A stretch of 38,270 nt of DNA from Burkholderiales bacterium. GTDB lineage: Bacteria > Pseudomonadota > Gammaproteobacteria > Burkholderiales > Burkholderiaceae_C. The stretch lies in assembly GCA_947453625.1 (NCBI GenBank), contig CANGHK010000050.1, positions 1 through 38,270 on the forward strand, written 5' to 3'. Numbering within the stretch: the stretch's first letter is position 1; each line of letters opens with the position of its first letter. Below, piece by piece: positions 1-11,284 of this stretch. The position numbers and the translations under genes are program-made. The notes under the pieces were generated by a model. The model was not told where the DNA came from. It saw only the letters and a program-made list of their open reading frames with translations, and ran no database searches.

Positions 1-1
1 A

Positions 2-2464
2 ACCCGCCAGGACGGCTTCATCCCGCTGTGGCGCAAGGACGAGAAGGTCTGGCTCGAGATCGAGCCCGAGCGGCTGGGCCAGCCGCTGCTGGTGTCGGTC
101 AACATCGCCCAGTCGGTCGGCGAGCGCGGGCTGTACGCCAGCCAGATGGGGCCGGCCTGGCTGGTCGAGTTCCGCCGCGTCGGTAACCAGTTCCAGCTGG
201 TGGCCCGGCAGAAGGGCTTCCGCGGCGACCGCGACCCGGCCTCGCGGCTGGCGGTGGGCCAGGCTTTCAGCGACAGCCTGATCGGCTCGGCCGCGGTGGC
301 CAGCGCGCCGCATCCCGAGCGCAAGTCGGTGCTGGTCGATGCCAGTTTCCTGCTTGGTGACATGGCGGGCTACAGCACCCAGCTCGAGGCCGCGTTCCGC
401 ATGCCGTTCGCGCCCGACCGGGCCAACTCCTACTTCGAGACCACCCGCGCCGAGGCCGGCCTGAGCACGCTGTCGGCCAAGGTGCATTTCGCGGTGCCGC
501 GCCTGGCTGCGCCGCCGCTGGCGCTGCCCGGCGCGCCACCGCCACCGCCGCCCACGCTGCCGCCGCAGACCACGCCCGACGCGCGCAGCCTGTTCGTCGG
601 CTTCGTCTTCAACTTCCGGGCGCTGCCCGAGCAGCCGATGGCGCCGCGCCGGGCCGACCCGCGGCTGGGCCACTTCATCGACAGCTACACCGACTTGTCG
701 GACGACCTGCGGCCCGACAACCGGGTGCACCAGATCAAGCGCTGGCGGCTGGACAAGCAGGACCCGTCGGCCGCGCTGTCCGAGCCGGTGCAGCCCATCA
801 CCTACTGGCTGGACCGCAACATCCCGCAGCGCTACCGGGCTTCGGTCGAGGCCGGCGTGCTGGCCTGGAACCCGGCTTTCGAGCGCATCGGCTTCAAGAA
901 CGCGGTGGTGGCGCGCCAGCAGGGCGAGGCCGACAGCTTCGACACCCTGGACGCCGGCCATGCGTCGATACGCTGGTTCGTCGGCGCCGACGTGGGCTTC
1001 GCGATCGGCCCCAGCCACAGCGACCCCCGCAGCGGCCAGATCCTGGACGCCGACATCGGCATGAGCGATGTCTTCGGCCGTGGCGCGCGGCGCCAGATCC
1101 GCGAGGATGTGGCCGCCAGCGGCCTGGCCCAGACTCCCGACGCCTGGTGCAACTACGGCGCCGAGGCCGGCACCGAACTGGGTTTCGCGCTCGACCTGCT
1201 GGAAGCCCGCGGCGACCTCGATCCTGACAGCCCCGAGGCCGAGGCCTTCGTCCAGGCCTATGTCAAGGACGTGGTGATGCACGAGGTCGGCCACACGCTG
1301 GGCCTGCGCCACAACTTCAAGGCCAGCACCGTGGTCAGCCGCGCGCAGCTCAGGGACAAGGCCTTCGGCGAGCAACAGGGCATCGCTGGTTCGGTGATGG
1401 ACTACACCCCGTTCAACCTGCCGCTGGCCGGCGAGGCCAAGGGCGAGTCCAACATGACGACGCTGGGCCCGTATGACTACTGGGCCATCGAGTACGCCTA
1501 CAAGCCGCTGGCCGCCGCCACCGAGGCGGCCGATCTGCAGGCCATCGCCGGGCGCAGTGCCACCGACCCGCGGCTGGTGTTCGGCGACGACGTCGACGCC
1601 GGCGGCTTCGGCGGCAACGACGGGCTGGACCCGCTGGCCAACCGCTTCGACCTGGGCGACGACCCGCTGGCCTGGTACCAGCGCCGCATGCGCCTGTCGC
1701 GTGAGCTGTGGCAGCGGGTGCAGGACCGCGGCGCGCTGCCGGGTGACGATCCGGAGCGGTTGCGGCGCAGCCTGCTGGCCGGCTTCAACCAGTTCCGCGA
1801 CCTGCCCACGCTGGCGGCCAAGTATGTCGGCGGACTCCACACCACCCGCGACCCACAGGGCAGTGGCAGCCGGCCGGCCTACCGGCCGGTCGAGCCCGAC
1901 CAGCAGCGCCAGGCGCTGCGCTTCCTGGCCGAGAACGTGTTCAGCGTCGACAGTTTCCGCTTCCGGCCCGAGTTCCTGGCCAGCCTGTCGCCCAACTACG
2001 TCGAGTGGAACCGCGCCGGACCGGTCAGCGTGGGGCAGGCGGTGATGCGGCTGCAGACCCAGGCGCTGGACCGGCTGCTGGCCGCCGGCACCGCGCAGCG
2101 CCTGCTCGACCTGCCCGGCTACCTGGCCGAGAAGGACAGGCGCGGTGTGATCTCGGTCAGCGAGCTCTATGCCACGCTGCAGGGGGCGGTGTGGAGCGAG
2201 CTCAAGACCGGCCGCGAGATCGACCCGCTGCGGCGCAGCCTGCAGCGCGAGCACCTGAAGCGGCTGCAAGCGGTGCTGACCCGCCCGCCGGCCAACCTGC
2301 CGGCCGACGCGGTCAGCCTGGCCCGCCTGCATGCGGTGGACCTGCAGGCGCAGCTGCGCGGGGCGCTGGCCCGCAAGGGCCTGGCGGTGGAGAACCGCGC
2401 CCACCTGGCGGACGCGCTGGCGTTGCTGACCGAGGCGTTGCGCGCCACCCTGAGCCGCGGCTGA
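2..2464 (+). CDS. Zinc-dependent metalloprotease, 5'-truncated (DUF5117/DUF5118-type)
   Basis: This is the C-terminal part of a large zinc metalloprotease. The reading frame is open to the left edge of the window, so the true start lies outside; a GTG at 92 is internal and should not be taken as the start. The zinc site HEVGHTLGLRHNF is encoded at 1280-1318: three His ligands with a catalytic Glu, in the metzincin-like HExGHxxGxxH arrangement. A conserved SVMDY segment with a candidate Met-turn methionine follows at 1391-1405. A proline-rich stretch near 535-570 may link the N-terminal domains to the protease core. The family is known as secreted or periplasmic proteases of uncertain substrate; location cannot be checked because the signal-peptide end is missing. 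It is convergent with the ABC-F gene, 55 bases away. The family call is firm; the biological role is not. Confidence 0.88.
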   Translation, partial: TRQDGFIPLWRKDEKVWLEIEPERLGQPLLVSVNIAQSVGERGLYASQMGPAWLVEFRRVGNQFQLVARQKGFRGDRDPASRLAVGQAFSDSLIGSAAVASAPHPERKSVLVDASFLLGDMAGYSTQLEAAFRMPFAPDRANSYFETTRAEAGLSTLSAKVHFAVPRLAAPPLALPGAPPPPPPTLPPQTTPDARSLFVGFVFNFRALPEQPMAPRRADPRLGHFIDSYTDLSDDLRPDNRVHQIKRWRLDKQDPSAALSEPVQPITYWLDRNIPQRYRASVEAGVLAWNPAFERIGFKNAVVARQQGEADSFDTLDAGHASIRWFVGADVGFAIGPSHSDPRSGQILDADIGMSDVFGRGARRQIREDVAASGLAQTPDAWCNYGAEAGTELGFALDLLEARGDLDPDSPEAEAFVQAYVKDVVMHEVGHTLGLRHNFKASTVVSRAQLRDKAFGEQQGIAGSVMDYTPFNLPLAGEAKGESNMTTLGPYDYWAIEYAYKPLAAATEAADLQAIAGRSATDPRLVFGDDVDAGGFGGNDGLDPLANRFDLGDDPLAWYQRRMRLSRELWQRVQDRGALPGDDPERLRRSLLAGFNQFRDLPTLAAKYVGGLHTTRDPQGSGSRPAYRPVEPDQQRQALRFLAENVFSVDSFRFRPEFLASLSPNYVEWNRAGPVSVGQAVMRLQTQALDRLLAAGTAQRLLDLPGYLAEKDRRGVISVSELYATLQGAVWSELKTGREIDPLRRSLQREHLKRLQAVLTRPPANLPADAVSLARLHAVDLQAQLRGALARKGLAVENRAHLADALALLTEALRATLSRG

Positions 2465-2490
2465 TCCCCGGCGGCGGGCAGTGGAGGGAC

Positions 2491-2511
2491 GGCGGCCTGC
2501 GGGCGGCCGCC
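2491..2511. terminator. Weak hairpin between convergent genes
   Basis: GGCGGCC (2491-2497) pairs with GGCCGCC (2505-2511) across a 7-base loop, in the 55-base gap between the convergent metalloprotease and ABC-F genes. No T-tract follows on either strand, so a terminator role is only inferred from position. Confidence 0.3.
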
Positions 2512-2519
2512 TTCCGCGA

Positions 2520-4571
<2,052 letters not shown>

Positions 4572-4608
4572 GGGGTCGGGTTTGGTTGGTAGTCCAGGGG
4601 TCAGGACG

Positions 4609-5493
4609 TCAGGGCGCCGGGACGGGGTGTTCGGTGAGCGCGTCGCGGGTCAGCAGCAGCACCTGGTCGTCGCCGGCGCTGCTGGGCAGCCAGACCGGGT
4701 CCAAGTTGGGGAAGGCGCGCTCGAAATGGTCCCGCTCATGGCCGATCTCCAGCACCAGCACGGCGTTGGGCGTCATGTGGTCGGTTGCGGCATGCAGCAG
4801 CCGGCGGATGAAATCCATGCCGTCGGCGCCGCCGGCCAGCGCCAGTTCGGGTTCGGCCCGGTACTCGGCCGGCAGCGCGGCCATCGCGTCGGCGTTGACA
4901 TAGGGCGGGTTGCACAGGATCAGGTCGTAGCGCTGGCCGGCCACCGCCGCCAAGCCGTCGCCGGCACGCAGCTTGATGCGCCCGCTCAGGCCGTGGCGCT
5001 CGACGTTGAGCAGCGCCACCGCCAGCGCGTCGCGGCTCAGGTCGGCGGCGTCCACCGTCACCTCGGGCCAGGCCATCGCCGCCAGCACCGCCAGGCTGCC
5101 GTTGCCGGTGCACAAGTCCAGCACCCGCAGCGTGTGCGGGCCCAGCCAGACGTCGAGCGTGCCCTCGGCCAGCGGCTCGGCGATCAGCGAGCGCGGAACG
5201 ATCACCCGCGCGTCGACCGTGAACGGCACGCCCTGCAGCCAGGCCTCGCCGGTCAGGTAGGCGGCGGGCAGGCGGCGGGCGATGCGCTCGTCCAGAAGCG
5301 CCCACACGGCGGCTTGCTGCTCGGCCGTGACGGCTTGCTCAGCCACCGCGTCCAGGTCGTCCAGCGCCAGGCCGAGGCGCCACAGCACCAGCCAGGCGGC
5401 CTCGTCGAAGGCGTTGTCGGTGCCATGTCCAAACGAAACGCCCGCCTCGGTGAGGCGGGCGCTGCAGCGCTCGATCAGGTCGATGATGGTCAT
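4609..5493 (-). CDS. prmB: Ribosomal protein L3 N5-glutamine methyltransferase PrmB
   Basis: This 294-residue class I SAM-dependent methyltransferase has the SAM-binding motif DLCTGNGSL (126-134) and the NPPY catalytic motif (195-198) that marks glutamine/adenine N-methyltransferases. The helical N-terminal domain fits the PrmB/PrmC family; the NPPYVN form and overall length favour PrmB, which methylates a glutamine of ribosomal protein L3, over PrmC, which methylates release factors. PrmC is the main alternative, but it usually sits beside prfA, which is absent here. The ATG at 5493 begins the conserved N-terminal helix. It lies between dapE (145-base gap) and the ABC-F gene. Confidence 0.85.
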   Translation of the reverse strand: MTIIDLIERCSARLTEAGVSFGHGTDNAFDEAAWLVLWRLGLALDDLDAVAEQAVTAEQQAAVWALLDERIARRLPAAYLTGEAWLQGVPFTVDARVIVPRSLIAEPLAEGTLDVWLGPHTLRVLDLCTGNGSLAVLAAMAWPEVTVDAADLSRDALAVALLNVERHGLSGRIKLRAGDGLAAVAGQRYDLILCNPPYVNADAMAALPAEYRAEPELALAGGADGMDFIRRLLHAATDHMTPNAVLVLEIGHERDHFERAFPNLDPVWLPSSAGDDQVLLLTRDALTEHPVPAP

Positions 5494-5638
5494 TTCGGCC
5501 CCCAGGGCGCTGCGCGTCCGCCACCCGGCTGGCAGGTCGGATGGCCCTCGCCAGCCACTCGCAAGCGCGCAGGCGCTCGCTCGGCGCGGTCTCTGGCCCC
5601 AGCGGGGCGCAGCCGACTTGGGGCGGCCCGGTGTCGGC

Positions 5639-6796
5639 TCACGTCAGCAGTGCCTCCAGCGTGCGGCGGTAGATGTTCTTCAACGGCTCGACATCGTCGA
5701 CGCGCACATGCTCGTCGATCTTGTGGATGCTGGCGTTGATCGGGCCGAATTCCACCACCTGTTCACAGACCCGGGCGATGAAGCGGCCGTCGCTGGTGCC
5801 GCCGGTGGTCGACAGCACCGGCGTGCTGCCGGTCTCGGCCTGGATCGCCGCCGACAGCGCCTCGCTCAGGCTGCCGGGCCGGGTCAGGAAGGGCGATCCC
5901 CCCAGCGTCCAGGCCAGCCGGTGCTCGACTGTGTGCCGCAGCAGCAGCGCCTCGACCCGCGCCTTCAACTGTTCGGGGGTGGATTCGGTCGAGAAGCGGA
6001 AATTGAAGTCGACCACCAGCTCGCCCGGGATCACGTTGAACGCGCCGGTGCCGGCGTGCAGGTTGGACACCTGCCAGGTGGTGGGCGGGAAATGGTCGTT
6101 GCCGGCGTCCCAGACCGTCGCCGCCAACTCGGCCAGCGCCGGGGCGAACGCATGCACCGGGTTGCGCGCGAGCTGTGGGTAGGCCACATGGCCCTGGGCG
6201 CCCAGGACCGTCAGCCGCGCCGACAGCGAACCGCGCCTGCCGTTCTTGATCATGTCGCCCAGGCGCTCCACCGAGGTCGGCTCGCCGACGATGCAGCAGT
6301 CCAGCCGCTCGCCCCGGGCCTGCAAGGCCTCGACCACCCGCACCGTGCCGTCCACCGAGGGCCCCTCCTCGTCGCTGGTCAACAGCAGCGCGACGCTGCC
6401 GGCGTGCCGCGGGTGCTGGCGCACGAACTCCTCGGCGGCCACCGTCATCGCCGCGATCGAGGTCTTCATGTCGGCCGCGCCGCGGCCGTAGAGCAGGCCG
6501 TCGCGGTGGCTGGGCACGAAGGGGTCGCTGGTCCAGGCCGACAGCGGGCCGGTGGGCACGACGTCGGTGTGGCCGGCCAGCACCACGGTCGGCCCGGTGC
6601 GAGCGCCGCGGTGCACCGCCCAGAGGTTGCTGACGCGCCCGCTGTCGGGGCCGAACGGGAGGTTCTCGCAGACAAAGCCCAGCGGCGCCAGCCGCTCGGC
6701 CACCAGCGCCTGACAGCCGGCGTCAGCCGGCGTGACAGACGGGCGGGCGATCAGCGCTTCGAGCAGGCGCAGCGTGGTCAGGGTATCGGTGCTCAT
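5639..6796 (-). CDS. dapE: Succinyl-diaminopimelate desuccinylase
   Basis: DapE is a 385-residue di-zinc M20 hydrolase that removes succinate from N-succinyl-LL-diaminopimelate in lysine and peptidoglycan precursor synthesis. Expected ligands are visible: His76 and Asp78 in GHTDVVP, Asp109 in GRGAADMK, catalytic Glu143 and ligand Glu144 in SDEEGPS, Glu172 in GEPTS and His358 near the C-terminus. Length matches the family (about 375-385). The ATG at 6796 gives a normal DapE N-terminus; the same frame stays open further upstream, but that extra stretch is antiparallel-frame noise inside the pilus ATPase gene. It is 20 bases downstream of the pilus ATPase gene and follows dapC and dapD on the same strand, which suggests one transcription unit. 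Confidence 0.96.
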   Translation of the reverse strand: MSTDTLTTLRLLEALIARPSVTPADAGCQALVAERLAPLGFVCENLPFGPDSGRVSNLWAVHRGARTGPTVVLAGHTDVVPTGPLSAWTSDPFVPSHRDGLLYGRGAADMKTSIAAMTVAAEEFVRQHPRHAGSVALLLTSDEEGPSVDGTVRVVEALQARGERLDCCIVGEPTSVERLGDMIKNGRRGSLSARLTVLGAQGHVAYPQLARNPVHAFAPALAELAATVWDAGNDHFPPTTWQVSNLHAGTGAFNVIPGELVVDFNFRFSTESTPEQLKARVEALLLRHTVEHRLAWTLGGSPFLTRPGSLSEALSAAIQAETGSTPVLSTTGGTSDGRFIARVCEQVVEFGPINASIHKIDEHVRVDDVEPLKNIYRRTLEALLT

Positions 6797-6816
6797 CGGG
6801 TCGGCAGGTCGGCGGT

Positions 6817-8010
6817 TCAGGGGGTCAGGGGCGGGAAGGCGTTGGTGCGGCGCGCGACAAAGCCATCGGGCACGATGTCGACGGTGAAGTCGGTGAAGAC
6901 CGGCGCGTCGGACTCTTCGGCCTTGGGCGTGGCGCGCGAGACCGGTGCGGTGACGTTCTGCAGCCGCCACAACAGGTTGGTGACCGAGTCGGCATTCGCC
7001 AGGGCTTCGTCGCGGCTGACCTTGCCGGCGATCACCAGGTCGGCGATCGCCTCCTCGAAGGTGATCGATCCTTCGGCGACGGATTTTTCCATCGCCTCCT
7101 GGACCGCGTGGAAATCGCCCTTGGCGACCAGCTCGGCGACCAGATTGCTGTTGAACATCACCTCGACCGCCGGGATCCGGCCGCCCGCCTGGGCCAGCAG
7201 CAGCCGCTGCGAGACGATCGCCCGCAGCCCGGCGGCCAGGTCGGCCAGCAGCACCGAGCGCGCCCCCGGCGAGTAGAACGACAGGATACGGCCCAGCGCA
7301 TGGTGGCTGTTGTTGGCGTGCAGCGAGGCCAGCACCAGGTGGCCCGACAGTGCGTAGCTCAGCGCGGCGGTCATGGTTTCGCGGTCGCGGATCTCGCCGA
7401 TCAGGATGCAGTCGGGGCTCTGGCGCAACGCGTTGCGCAGCGCGATCTGCAGCGATTCGGTGTCGCGGCCGACCTCGCGCTGGTTGACGACGCATTTCTT
7501 GCTCTGGAACAGGAACTCGATCGGTTCCTCTATCGTCAGGATATGGCCGGGCAGCGTGCGGTTGCGGGTCTCGAGCATCGCCGCCAGCGTGGTGCTCTTG
7601 CCCGACCCGGTGGCCCCGACCATCAGGATCAGGCCGCGCTTTTCCAGCACCAGTTCGCGCAGCACATCGGGCACGTTCAGGGTCTCGAGCGCGGGGATCA
7701 GGTGTGGGATATGGCGCACCACGCCGGCCACCGTGCCGCGCTGCTTGAAGGCCGAGAGCCGGAAACTGCCCACGCCCTGGATAGGGATCGCCAGGTTGAG
7801 CTCGCCGGTGTCGTCGAGCTCTTCGAGTTGTTGCGGCGACAGCACCTCGGCCAGCAACTGGCGCGGCTGGGTGGGCGTCAGCACCTGGTCCGACAACTGC
7901 AGCATCTGGCCGTGGATCTTGATCAGGATAGGCATGTTGGCCGACAGGAAGACGTCTGAGGCTTGGCGCTCGGCCATCAGCCGCATGACCTTTTCCATCC
8001 TGCCGCTCAC
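6817..8010 (-). CDS. PilT/PilU-family type IV pilus ATPase (PilU-like)
   Basis: This is a 397-residue hexameric AAA+ motor of the pilus retraction family. The Walker A motif GATGSGKST is at 132-140. The Asp box around TIEEPIEF, a Walker B-like segment around [12 protein letters not shown] and a His box [11 protein letters not shown] follow in family order. The LHANN form and the following HALGRIL are closer to PilU than to PilT (usually LHTTSA). The C-terminus extends past the usual AIRDLI-type end with a Pro/Ala-rich tail. The protein would act at the cytoplasmic base of a type 4a pilus. It sits between dapD (49 bases upstream) and dapE (20 bases downstream), away from any other pilus gene in the window, so it may be an additional PilU-type paralogue. 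The start at 8010 gives the standard short N-terminal helix. Confidence 0.9.
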   Translation of the reverse strand: MSGRMEKVMRLMAERQASDVFLSANMPILIKIHGQMLQLSDQVLTPTQPRQLLAEVLSPQQLEELDDTGELNLAIPIQGVGSFRLSAFKQRGTVAGVVRHIPHLIPALETLNVPDVLRELVLEKRGLILMVGATGSGKSTTLAAMLETRNRTLPGHILTIEEPIEFLFQSKKCVVNQREVGRDTESLQIALRNALRQSPDCILIGEIRDRETMTAALSYALSGHLVLASLHANNSHHALGRILSFYSPGARSVLLADLAAGLRAIVSQRLLLAQAGGRIPAVEVMFNSNLVAELVAKGDFHAVQEAMEKSVAEGSITFEEAIADLVIAGKVSRDEALANADSVTNLLWRLQNVTAPVSRATPKAEESDAPVFTDFTVDIVPDGFVARRTNAFPPLTP

Positions 8011-8059
8011 CGCAGACCCCGATCCAGCCTGGCCATCTGTTGCGATCGAGGACCGCGCC

Positions 8060-8884
8060 TCAGGGCCGCAGCAGCTCGTTGATGCTGGTCTTGGCGCGGG
8101 TCTGCGCGTCGACCTTCTTGACGATCACCGCGCAGTACAGGCTGTACTTGCCGCCGGCCTTGGGCATGCTGCCCGAGATCACCACCGAGCCGGCGGGGAT
8201 GCGGCCGTAGCTGACCTGATCGGTCTCGCGGTCGTAGATCGGCGTGCTCTGGCCGAGGTAGACGCCCATGCTGATGACCGAGTTCTCCTCGACGATCACG
8301 CCCTCGACCACCTCGGAGCGGGCGCCGATGAAGCAGTTGTCCTCGATGATCGTCGGGTTGGCCTGCAGCGGCTCGAGCACGCCGCCTATGCCCACGCCGC
8401 CGCTCAGGTGCACACCCTTGCCAATCTGCGCGCAAGAGCCGACGGTGGCCCAGGTGTCGACCATCGTGCCCTCGTCGACATAGGCGCCGATGTTGACGTA
8501 GCTGGGCATCAGCACCACGCCGCGGGCCAGGTAGCTGCCACGCCTGGCCACCGCCGGCGGCACGACGCGCACGCCCGAGGCCTGCAGCGCGGCCGCGTCC
8601 ATGTGCGAGAACTTGGTCTGCACCTTGTCGAAGAAGGTCAGCCCGCCGGCTTGCATGATCTGGTTGTCGTTGAGCCGGAAGCTCAAAAGCACGGCCTTCT
8701 TGATCCACTGGTTGACGTTCCATTGGCCCACGCTCTGGCGTTCGGCGACGCGGATGCGGCCGGCGTTGAGGTCGGCGATCACGGCTTCGACGGCTTCGCG
8801 CAGCGCGGGTACGGCGCTGCCGGGGCCGATGCTGGCACGGTCGTCCCAGGCTTGTTCGATGGTGGCTTGCAGGGAGGATGTCAT
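8060..8884 (-). CDS. dapD: Tetrahydrodipicolinate N-succinyltransferase
   Basis: DapD (274 residues, family usually about 274) transfers succinyl from succinyl-CoA to tetrahydrodipicolinate, the entry step of the succinylase branch to diaminopimelate. The N-terminal helical domain is followed by a left-handed beta-helix with imperfect hexapeptide repeats from about residue 105 to 225. Typical stretches are [16 protein letters not shown] and [21 protein letters not shown]. The C-terminal NELLRP ending is usual for the family. The ATG at 8884 begins the conserved N-terminus. It is 37 bases downstream of dapC on the same strand. Confidence 0.97.
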   Translation of the reverse strand: MTSSLQATIEQAWDDRASIGPGSAVPALREAVEAVIADLNAGRIRVAERQSVGQWNVNQWIKKAVLLSFRLNDNQIMQAGGLTFFDKVQTKFSHMDAAALQASGVRVVPPAVARRGSYLARGVVLMPSYVNIGAYVDEGTMVDTWATVGSCAQIGKGVHLSGGVGIGGVLEPLQANPTIIEDNCFIGARSEVVEGVIVEENSVISMGVYLGQSTPIYDRETDQVSYGRIPAGSVVISGSMPKAGGKYSLYCAVIVKKVDAQTRAKTSINELLRP

Positions 8885-8921
8885 GGCTTCAGTTCAGGGT
8901 CGAATGTCGGGCGGGATGATG

Positions 8922-10145
8922 TCAGGCGGTGTGCTGGACGGTACGCCAGGCGCGGGCGAAGTCGGCGATGCGGTGGGCGGCTTCCAGGCACTCTTCGGTG
9001 CTCGCCACCAAGGCCATGCGGATGCGGCCGCTGCCGGGGTTGCTGCGCGGGTTGCCCGCTTCGGCCTCACGCGCCAGCAGGCTGCCGGGCAGCACCGCGA
9101 CATTGTATTGAGCCAGCAGTTGCAGCGCGAAGGCGGTGTCATCGCCGCCCGGCACGCCGGCCCAGAGGTAGAAGCCGGCGTCGGGCAGGGCGACGTCGAG
9201 CCCCTCGGCCAGCACCGGCGTGACCTGGGCGAACTTGGTGCGGTAGAGCGCCCGGTTCGTCGCGACATGGGTCTCGTCGCCCCAGGCCGCCAGGCTGGCC
9301 GCCTGCACCAGCGGGCTCATCGCCGAGCCGTGGTAGGTGCGGTAGAGCAGGAAATTGCGGAGGATCTCGGCGTCGCCGGCGACGAAGCCCGAGCGCAGGC
9401 CGGGCACGTTGCTGCGCTTGGACAGCGAAGTGAAGCTGATCAGGTTCTTGAAGTCGGCGCGGCCCAGCTTGGTGGCGGCTTCCAGCCCGCCCAGCGGCGG
9501 CTCGTCGCGGAAATAGATCTCCGAATAGCACTCATCGCTGGCGATCACGAAGCCATGGCGGTCGCTCAGCTCGAACAACTGCGCCCACTCATTCAGCGGC
9601 ATCACCGCGCCGGTCGGGTTGCCCGGCGAGCAGACATAGATCAACTGGGTGCGGGCCCAGGTGGCCTCGGGGATAGAGCCCCAGTCGGCGGCGAAATTGC
9701 GTGCCGGATCGCTGTTGGCGAAGGCCACATCGGCCCCGGCCAGCAGCGCAGCGCCCTCGTAGATCTGGTAGAAAGGGTTAGGGCAGACCACGGTGGCGCC
9801 GGGTCGGCTGGGGTCGACGATGGTCTGGGCGATCGCGAACAGCGCCTCGCGCGAGCCGCCGACCGGCAGCACCTGGGTCGCCGGGTCGACCGCCACGCCG
9901 TAGCGCCGTTGCACCCAGCCAGCAAAGCCCTCGCGCAAGGCCGGCGTGCCGGCGGTCGGCGGGTAGACCGACAAGCCCTTGATCGCGGCCACCAGCGCGT
10001 CCTCGACCAGCGCCGGCGCGGCGTGCTTGGGCTCACCTATGCCCAGGCTGATGGGCCGCAGTGCAGGGTTGGGCGTGATGCCGGCGGTCATGGCGCGCAG
10101 GCGTTCGAAAGGGTAGGGGTGGAGCTTGCCCAGCAGAGGGTTCAT
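8922..10145 (-). CDS. dapC: Succinyldiaminopimelate aminotransferase DapC
   Basis: This fold-type I PLP aminotransferase (407 residues) converts N-succinyl-2-amino-6-ketopimelate to N-succinyl-LL-diaminopimelate, the step between DapD and DapE. The PLP lysine is Lys243 in SFTSLSKRSN. Other conserved residues are Asn176 in PGNPTGA, Asp204 in ASDECYSEIY and the carboxylate-binding Arg near the C-terminus. I start at the ATG at 10145 because the protein then begins MNPLLGKLHPYPFERL, the usual DapC N-terminus; an upstream in-frame start would add 21 unlikely residues. The neighbouring dapD and dapE support DapC over a generic class I/II aminotransferase. Confidence 0.94.
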   Translation of the reverse strand: MNPLLGKLHPYPFERLRAMTAGITPNPALRPISLGIGEPKHAAPALVEDALVAAIKGLSVYPPTAGTPALREGFAGWVQRRYGVAVDPATQVLPVGGSREALFAIAQTIVDPSRPGATVVCPNPFYQIYEGAALLAGADVAFANSDPARNFAADWGSIPEATWARTQLIYVCSPGNPTGAVMPLNEWAQLFELSDRHGFVIASDECYSEIYFRDEPPLGGLEAATKLGRADFKNLISFTSLSKRSNVPGLRSGFVAGDAEILRNFLLYRTYHGSAMSPLVQAASLAAWGDETHVATNRALYRTKFAQVTPVLAEGLDVALPDAGFYLWAGVPGGDDTAFALQLLAQYNVAVLPGSLLAREAEAGNPRSNPGSGRIRMALVASTEECLEAAHRIADFARAWRTVQHTA

Positions 10146-10174
10146 GTCCGGATTATCGCGGGGCGCCGCCGGGC

Positions 10175-10600
10175 TCAGAGCCAGCCGACGCAGTTGGCCG
10201 CGCCACATCGGCAGGCCAGCGTGCCCTCGTGATGGGTCTGGCCGTAGTTGACGGTGATCTCCTCGCCCGGCGTGATCGCGCGCAGCGCGTAGAACTCGAT
10301 TCGTCCGCCCTGGATAGACAGCCGCGCGTTCGGGCTGCAGGCGTGGTTGGTGAAGCGCATGGCGTCTTCGCTGCGCGAGGCGTCTATCGCCTTGCGGGCC
10401 GAGATCTCGACGATCATGATGCGCTGGCGGCCGATGGCGCGCTGGCGTGCCTCGGCCACGCTGATGCTCTCGCCACGGATCTCGCCGATCTTGCGGTGTG
10501 CCGGTATCGGCTCAGCGGCAAAGACGCCGAAGCCGTCGATGCCGCTCTTGTGCACCGCGACGTCGAATTTCTGGTAAGCCGGTCGTTCGGCAGGGGTCAC
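10175..10600 (-). CDS. Small SET-domain protein
   Basis: This 141-residue protein is a nearly bare SET domain. It has the GFGVFA cofactor-binding motif (23-28), the NHxCxPN motif (Asn85-His86-Cys88-Pro90-Asn91), the EEITVNYG motif with the conserved Tyr119, and a post-SET CxCxxxxC cluster (Cys130, Cys132, Cys137). With Cys88 these could bind one zinc. SET domains are SAM-dependent protein lysine methyltransferases; bacterial members have mostly unknown targets, so the substrate here is unknown. The start is GTG at 10600, and its GTGA overlaps the TGA stop of the upstream peroxiredoxin gene, indicating translational coupling. dapC lies 29 bases downstream. Confidence 0.85.
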   Translation of the reverse strand: MTPAERPAYQKFDVAVHKSGIDGFGVFAAEPIPAHRKIGEIRGESISVAEARQRAIGRQRIMIVEISARKAIDASRSEDAMRFTNHACSPNARLSIQGGRIEFYALRAITPGEEITVNYGQTHHEGTLACRCGAANCVGWL

Positions 10601-11145
10601 GGCTTTTTCGCCAGCCAGGTCTTGAGCGCGCCCAGCGTGTTGGCCACATGCCTGGCCGGGTTCAGGCTGTTGAACTGGTAGACGATGCTGCCGTTGGGCG
10701 CGATCACGTACGAGCTTCGGTTGGCATAGGGGGTCTTGAAGAACAGCACCGCGTCATAGGCCTTGGTCACAACCTGGTCGACATCGGCGCCCACCGCGAA
10801 CTGGTTGCGGCATTCGGTGATCGAGAAGCGCTTGAGGGTGTCGATGTCGTCGGTCGAGACGCCGATCACGCTGGCGCCTAGCCGGGCGTATTGCTCGGTG
10901 GCCTCGGCGAAGGCATGCGCCTCGATCGTGCAGTCGCTCGAGAACGCCGCCGGAAAGAAGTAGAGCACCACAGGACCGCGCTTGAGCTGGTCGGCCAGCG
11001 AGAACTTGAACACCTTGCCGGCCAGCGCGGCATCGATCTCGAACGGCGGCGCCTTGTCGCCCACGTCGAGGTCTGCCCTGGCGGGGTCACCGGCCAGTGC
11101 CAACGCCAGGGTCAGCAGCGGGGCGATGGCGGGAGTTCGGTTCAT
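10597..11145 (-). CDS. Exported BCP/PrxQ-type peroxiredoxin
   Basis: This is a 182-residue AhpC/TSA-fold thiol peroxidase. Residues 1-24 form a signal peptide with an Ala-rich core and a plausible cleavage after PARA, so it should act in the periplasm. The peroxidatic cysteine is Cys72 in the context FFPAAFSSDCTIEAHAF. In classical PrxQ the resolving cysteine follows five residues later; here that position is His77, so Cys112 or an external thiol would have to resolve the sulfenic acid. A start at 11145 places the signal peptide at the N-terminus; the frame is open further upstream but that part has no recognisable features. Its stop overlaps the start of the SET gene by four bases. Confidence 0.87.
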   Translation of the reverse strand: MNRTPAIAPLLTLALALAGDPARADLDVGDKAPPFEIDAALAGKVFKFSLADQLKRGPVVLYFFPAAFSSDCTIEAHAFAEATEQYARLGASVIGVSTDDIDTLKRFSITECRNQFAVGADVDQVVTKAYDAVLFFKTPYANRSSYVIAPNGSIVYQFNSLNPARHVANTLGALKTWLAKKP

Positions 11146-11284
11146 GGCTGTCCTTCGTGCCGATGGTGTTTGCCCATCAGATGCGCCCGGGCGATGGGGC
11201 CGATCCAGCGGCCAGTCGGCGCCGATCGGCGGGATTTCGGCGCGTGTGAACCGCCGCCGCTGCCGGCGACCGCCGCCTTGGCGG

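Noticed and set aside
5494-5638. Possible RNA gene or repeat in the prmB/dapE gap
   Set aside because: GC-rich with scattered short inverted matches, but no stable long stem, no repeat copy elsewhere in the window and no coding frame of note.
11146-11284. Terminator for queF (GACCGCC/GGCGGTC at 11268-11286)
   Set aside because: The 7-bp stem overlaps the queF stop codon and is not followed by a T-tract on the minus strand.
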